7,981 bases of DNA, taken from contig JABFSB010000415.1 in assembly GCA_013140875.1 (NCBI GenBank), positions 1 to 7,981 of the forward strand, written 5' to 3'. This document shows, one piece after another, positions 5,895 to 7,981 of the stretch. This DNA comes from Acidobacteriota bacterium (GTDB lineage: Bacteria > Acidobacteriota > Blastocatellia > Pyrinomonadales > Pyrinomonadaceae). Position numbers and translations under genes: made by a program. The notes beneath the pieces were generated by a model. It worked only from the letters and a program-made list of their open reading frames with translations, had not been told where the DNA came from and did no database searches. Position 1 is the first letter of the stretch. Each line of letters begins with the position of its first letter.

Positions 5895-6164
5895 ATGCGG
5901 CTGGTTTTTGAATGGGACGTGCGAAAGGAGAGGTCGAATCGTCGAAAGCACGCGATTGATTTCGACGAGGCGAAGTCAGTTTTTGAAGACAATAATCTTT
6001 TGACATATGGTGACGACATTCATTCTAGTACTGAGCAGCGATTCATTAGTATCGGTCTATCGGTGAACTTTAGGATTCTGTTGGTGGTCCATACCGAGGG
6101 CGAGTCTGGCAATGATGAGATTCTTATTCGAATCATCAGCGCCAGAAAGGCAACTCGAAGATAG
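5895..6164 (+). CDS. brnT: BrnT-family toxin, C-terminal tail apparently frameshifted
   Basis: The 89-residue product matches BrnT (COG2929) RNase toxins: FEWDVRKERSNRRKHAIDF (5-23), then DDIHSSTEQRFISIGLS (40-56) and ILIRIISARKATRR (76-89). BrnT-type toxins cut RNA and are blocked by a cognate antitoxin. I chose ATG 5895 because it gives the usual MRLVFEWD-like start; a TTG at 5868 would overlap nadE. Family members normally continue past ATRR with a tail ending in a conserved YE. Here TAG (6162-6164) stops translation right after ATRR, but the -1 frame continues IEKYEKG to TAA at 6182-6184, closely resembling that tail. This points to an indel, a sequencing error or, less likely, programmed frameshifting. 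GC by hand count is about 46% against about 55% in nadE, suggesting transfer. The antitoxin gene follows after 6 bases. Confidence 0.82.
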   Translation: MRLVFEWDVRKERSNRRKHAIDFDEAKSVFEDNNLLTYGDDIHSSTEQRFISIGLSVNFRILLVVHTEGESGNDEILIRIISARKATRR

Positions 6165-6170
6165 AAAAGT

Positions 6171-6428
6171 ATGAAAAAGGTTAACGATGAGATGCCCGAA
6201 GAATACGACTTCAGCGGCAAGAAAGGAGTCCGAGGAAAATACGCGAAGGCCTTTAAAAAGGGGCACTCGGTTCGTGTTTACGATAAAGATAAATTGATCA
6301 GTGACAAGTTTTTTGCATCTATTGATAGCGATGTCCGCGAGTATTTCACCGATTCGAAATCCATAAATAAGGCACTCAGGACGATAATTTCCATAATTCC
6401 CAGCAAGACCGGGACGGCGACAAAATAA
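6171..6428 (+). CDS. Probable antitoxin of the BrnT-like toxin (EYDFS/VRGKY type)
   Basis: This 85-residue charged protein sits directly behind the toxin, the usual place for the antitoxin in brnTA pairs. It starts with EYDFSGKKGVRGKYAKAFKKG (11-31 region), a motif common in small antitoxins of BrnT-like and related modules. It ends with a helix-rich stretch VREYFTDSKSINKALRTIIS (55-74 region), reminiscent of BrnA C-termini, but it lacks a clear canonical ribbon-helix-helix signature such as GKGYQTRIN. Antitoxin function is inferred from size, position and motif. An internal ATG at 6192 (M8), preceded by AAGG at 6177-6180, is an alternative start and would fit a longer toxin ending at 6184. 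GC by hand count is about 43%, the lowest of the genes, matching the toxin and unlike nadE. Confidence 0.68.
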   Translation: MKKVNDEMPEEYDFSGKKGVRGKYAKAFKKGHSVRVYDKDKLISDKFFASIDSDVREYFTDSKSINKALRTIISIIPSKTGTATK

Positions 6429-6513
6429 AGGCTCGCTGAAATCTTTCCGTAAAATTATTCCACGTTTCCACTTGGGTCCAATACAACTTGCCATCAGGCC
6501 CTCACATCTTTCT

Positions 6514-6519
6514 TATAAA
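6514..6519 (+). promoter_or_regulatory. Possible -10 element of the SIMPL gene
   Basis: TATAAA (five of six matches) would start transcription near 6526, leaving a leader of about 28 bases that contains the strong GGAGGAG ribosome site at 6543-6549. TTGCCA at 6488-6493 resembles a -35, but its 20-base spacing is too long. No terminator was seen between the antitoxin stop (6428) and here. Confidence 0.3.
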
Positions 6520-6553
6520 CTAAGCGGTTTCGACAGTTTCTTGGAGGAGACAA

Positions 6554-7264
6554 ATGAATAAGATATTTGCCGCCGCGGCCATTTTGCTCGCGGCTTTTGT
6601 TGGCGGTTTTGCGCAGGCACAGCCCGATAACCGTCGGGTTATAGAGGTTTCGGGCTCGGCTGAAAGGCTTGTTACTCCGGACGAATTCACATTCAAGGTC
6701 ACGATCCTTGAACGAATCGAAAAGAAAGAAAAGCTGACCATTGAGCAGCAGGAAACGCAGCTTCGGGCCGAACTGACAAAGATCGGGATCGATCCGGCAA
6801 AGGACTTGTCGGTTTACGACATCAGCTCGAACTATATCCCGCGAAAACGTGTTCGCGACACTCTCGGAACTAAGGACTATCGATTGAAGGTTCGCGACGT
6901 CAACAAGATCGCGAAGCTGATCGAACTGGTCGATACGCTTAACATAGCGAAACTGGATTTAATCGACACCGAGTATTCCGAGATAACTCGCATGCGTCGG
7001 GAAACGAAAATGGACGCCATCCGCGCGGCAAAAGAAAAGGCGGATTATCTTCTCGGTGCGATCGGACAACGCGTCGGAAAGCCAGTTTTGATTCAGGAGG
7101 TTCCGGATGAAACACCCCTAAACCGATTCTCTAACTCGAATGAAACCTCTAACACAATGCGTATTTCCAGCGGCATATTGAATTCTCGGGATAACGATGA
7201 CGCTCTATCATTTACCCAAATCCGACTTCGCTATGTCATAAATGCAAAGTTCGAGATCGAATAA
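6554..7264 (+). CDS. Secreted SIMPL-domain (DUF541) protein
   Basis: The 236-residue product has a signal peptide (about 1-22, hydrophobic AAAAILLAAFVGGFA, probable cleavage at AQA22-Q23), so it is periplasmic or outer-membrane associated. The mature part follows the SIMPL/DUF541 pattern: RVIEVSGSAERLVTPDEFTF (28-47), a helix with QLRAELTKIGI, paired-strand segments around DYRLKVRDVNKI (108-119), and a second helix AIRAAKEKADYLLGAIGQRV (155-174) followed by GKPVLIQEV. DUF541 proteins are widespread periplasmic proteins whose biochemical role is not settled; some are linked to oxidative stress. A Ser/Asn-rich stretch (191-202) replaces the longer loop seen in many members. The start is secure: GGAGGAG (6543-6549) lies 4 bases before the ATG. 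The next gene is 85 bases downstream, and co-transcription is possible. Confidence 0.85.
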   Translation: MNKIFAAAAILLAAFVGGFAQAQPDNRRVIEVSGSAERLVTPDEFTFKVTILERIEKKEKLTIEQQETQLRAELTKIGIDPAKDLSVYDISSNYIPRKRVRDTLGTKDYRLKVRDVNKIAKLIELVDTLNIAKLDLIDTEYSEITRMRRETKMDAIRAAKEKADYLLGAIGQRVGKPVLIQEVPDETPLNRFSNSNETSNTMRISSGILNSRDNDDALSFTQIRLRYVINAKFEIE

Positions 7265-7315
7265 AAACCGCAAAAAGTCTGCAAAATAGGACGCTGGATT
7301 CCGTTCAATACACAT

Positions 7316-7328
7316 CGGCGGTTCGCCG
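7316..7328 (+). other. Small GC-rich hairpin between the SIMPL gene and the next gene
   Basis: CGGCG (7316-7320) pairs with CGCCG (7324-7328) around GTT. The following bases GGGTCTAATTT hold only a short T run, so as a terminator it is weak. It lies 12 bases upstream of the GGAG ribosome site at 7341-7344 and could instead be part of the leader of the downstream gene. Confidence 0.3.
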
Positions 7329-7349
7329 GGTCTAATTTACGGAGTTTTT

Positions 7350-7889
7350 ATGTCCAGATTCGAGAGTCCGCTCAATAGTGTTAAGATCGCAAGCCCGTGC
7401 TCGGCCAATTGGGACGAGATGTTCGGCAACGAGCGAAAGCGTTTTTGCGGCGAGTGTAAGCTGAATGTTTACAACCTGTCGGGAATGACAAAATACGACG
7501 CCGAGAACCTTCTAACAGTTTCCGAAGGGCGCTTGTGTGTGAGATACTTTCAGCGAAGCGATGGAACGATATTGACCGCGGATTGCCCGGTCGGCTGGGC
7601 CAAGGTAAAACAGCGATTATCCGTGTGTGCAACGGCCGTTTTTTCAATGTTGATGGCAGTTATTGCCGGTTTGACGACCGTTTCGTTCTTAAAGAACAAC
7701 GATTTAGTTAGAAGGATACCGATTCCTTTCGCCACGCCTACGCCTGAGCCGCTGATGGGGGCGATCGAGACACCGAGGCCTTCGCCCAGCCCGACTCCAA
7801 AGGCTACGCCGGACGGAAGAAAAGATGGCTGGACAATGGGAAAGCCCGCCCGGCCAACCGAAGGGCCGGCAACAGAATTCGCGGAATAG
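7350..7889 (+). CDS. Membrane-anchored Cys-motif protein with proline-rich tail, function unknown
   Basis: I do not know a characterised function for this 179-residue protein. Its N-terminal domain (1-82) has the pattern C17-SANWDEM, then RFCGECKLNVYNLSGMT (31-47; C33 and C36), EGRLCVRYF (59-67; C63) and DGTILTADCPVG (71-82; C79). Five cysteines in this layout recur in small hypothetical proteins of Acidobacteriota and some other phyla and suggest a metal site or redox centre, which is inference. One membrane helix spans about 91-114. The tail (123-175) is rich in Pro/Thr/Ser with PSPSPTP-type repeats and probably lies outside the cytoplasm; with no signal peptide, the cysteine domain would be cytoplasmic. 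The ATG has GGAG (7341-7344) 5 bases upstream. The gene ends 29 bases before a strong terminator. Confidence 0.75.
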   Translation: MSRFESPLNSVKIASPCSANWDEMFGNERKRFCGECKLNVYNLSGMTKYDAENLLTVSEGRLCVRYFQRSDGTILTADCPVGWAKVKQRLSVCATAVFSMLMAVIAGLTTVSFLKNNDLVRRIPIPFATPTPEPLMGAIETPRPSPSPTPKATPDGRKDGWTMGKPARPTEGPATEFAE

Positions 7890-7918
7890 GTATGGCAATT
7901 ATCTAGGTTCGCGAATTG

Positions 7919-7950
7919 AAAAGCCGTCGGTAGTTATGCCGGCGGCTTTT
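7919..7950. terminator. Strong, probably bidirectional intrinsic terminator
   Basis: AAAAGCCGTCGG (7919-7930) pairs with CCGGCGGCTTTT (7939-7950) as a 12-bp stem with one G-T wobble around an 8-base loop. It has four A on the left and four T on the right, so it can terminate transcription from either side. It lies 29 bases after the stop of the Cys-motif gene. In bases 7951-7981 the minus strand has a frame ending SKKIRN-stop, which may be the tail of a convergent gene, but too little is visible to call it. Confidence 0.8.
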
Positions 7951-7981
7951 AATTTCGGATTTTCTTACTGGCCCTTTGCGT

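Noticed and set aside
7951..7981. C-terminal end of a convergent minus-strand gene
   Set aside because: Only about ten codons are visible (ending SKKIRN-stop); two other minus frames are equally possible, so no gene is called.

Overview
The window looks like chromosome of an Acidobacteriota bacterium, most likely Blastocatellia/Pyrinomonadaceae. This is inferred from gene content and style, not from a marker gene: a short cysteine-bearing membrane protein of the RFCGECKLNVYNLS type, a YidB-OmpA fusion, and a receiver-like/anti-sigma-kinase fusion, at an estimated GC of about 53-57% in the core genes. No rRNA, tRNA, CRISPR array, insertion sequence or phage gene was seen.

Layout. (1) Bases 1-166 (+) are the C-terminal end of a membrane protein resembling heme A synthase (COX15/CtaA), followed by a likely intrinsic terminator at 201-228. 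(2) Two minus-strand envelope genes follow: a DUF374-type lysophospholipid acyltransferase-like protein (1774-2487) and, downstream of it, a YidB/DUF937-TM-OmpA fusion (373-1641). (3) A divergent plus-strand gene (2579-3403) encodes a degenerate receiver joined to an RsbW-like ATPase. It converges on a secreted thioredoxin-fold peroxiredoxin-like protein (3513-4100, minus). The 110-base gap between them is closed by a perfect 9-base inverted repeat and holds four small hairpins. (4) The prx gene and glutamine-dependent NAD+ synthetase nadE (4211-5881, +) diverge from a 110-base control region with two palindromes and two plausible promoters, each lying almost on the start codon. (5) Directly behind nadE sits a low-GC (about 44%) toxin-antitoxin pair: a BrnT-like toxin whose conserved C-terminal tail appears to have moved into the -1 frame, and a small VRGKY-type antitoxin. 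(6) Then come a secreted SIMPL-domain (DUF541) protein (6554-7264), an anchored cysteine/proline-rich protein of unknown function (7350-7889), and a strong, probably bidirectional terminator (7919-7950).

How the genes fit together. Most are housekeeping or envelope functions: cofactor synthesis (NAD, probably heme A), lipid/envelope biogenesis, peptidoglycan-anchored proteins and periplasmic redox defence. The accessory element is the toxin-antitoxin pair inserted behind an essential gene. No obviously new multi-gene system is present. The most unusual signals are the apparent BrnT frameshift, its non-canonical antitoxin partner, the near-leaderless promoters of nadE, prx and possibly brnT, the palindromes between prx and nadE, and the structured convergent intergenic region at 3414-3519.
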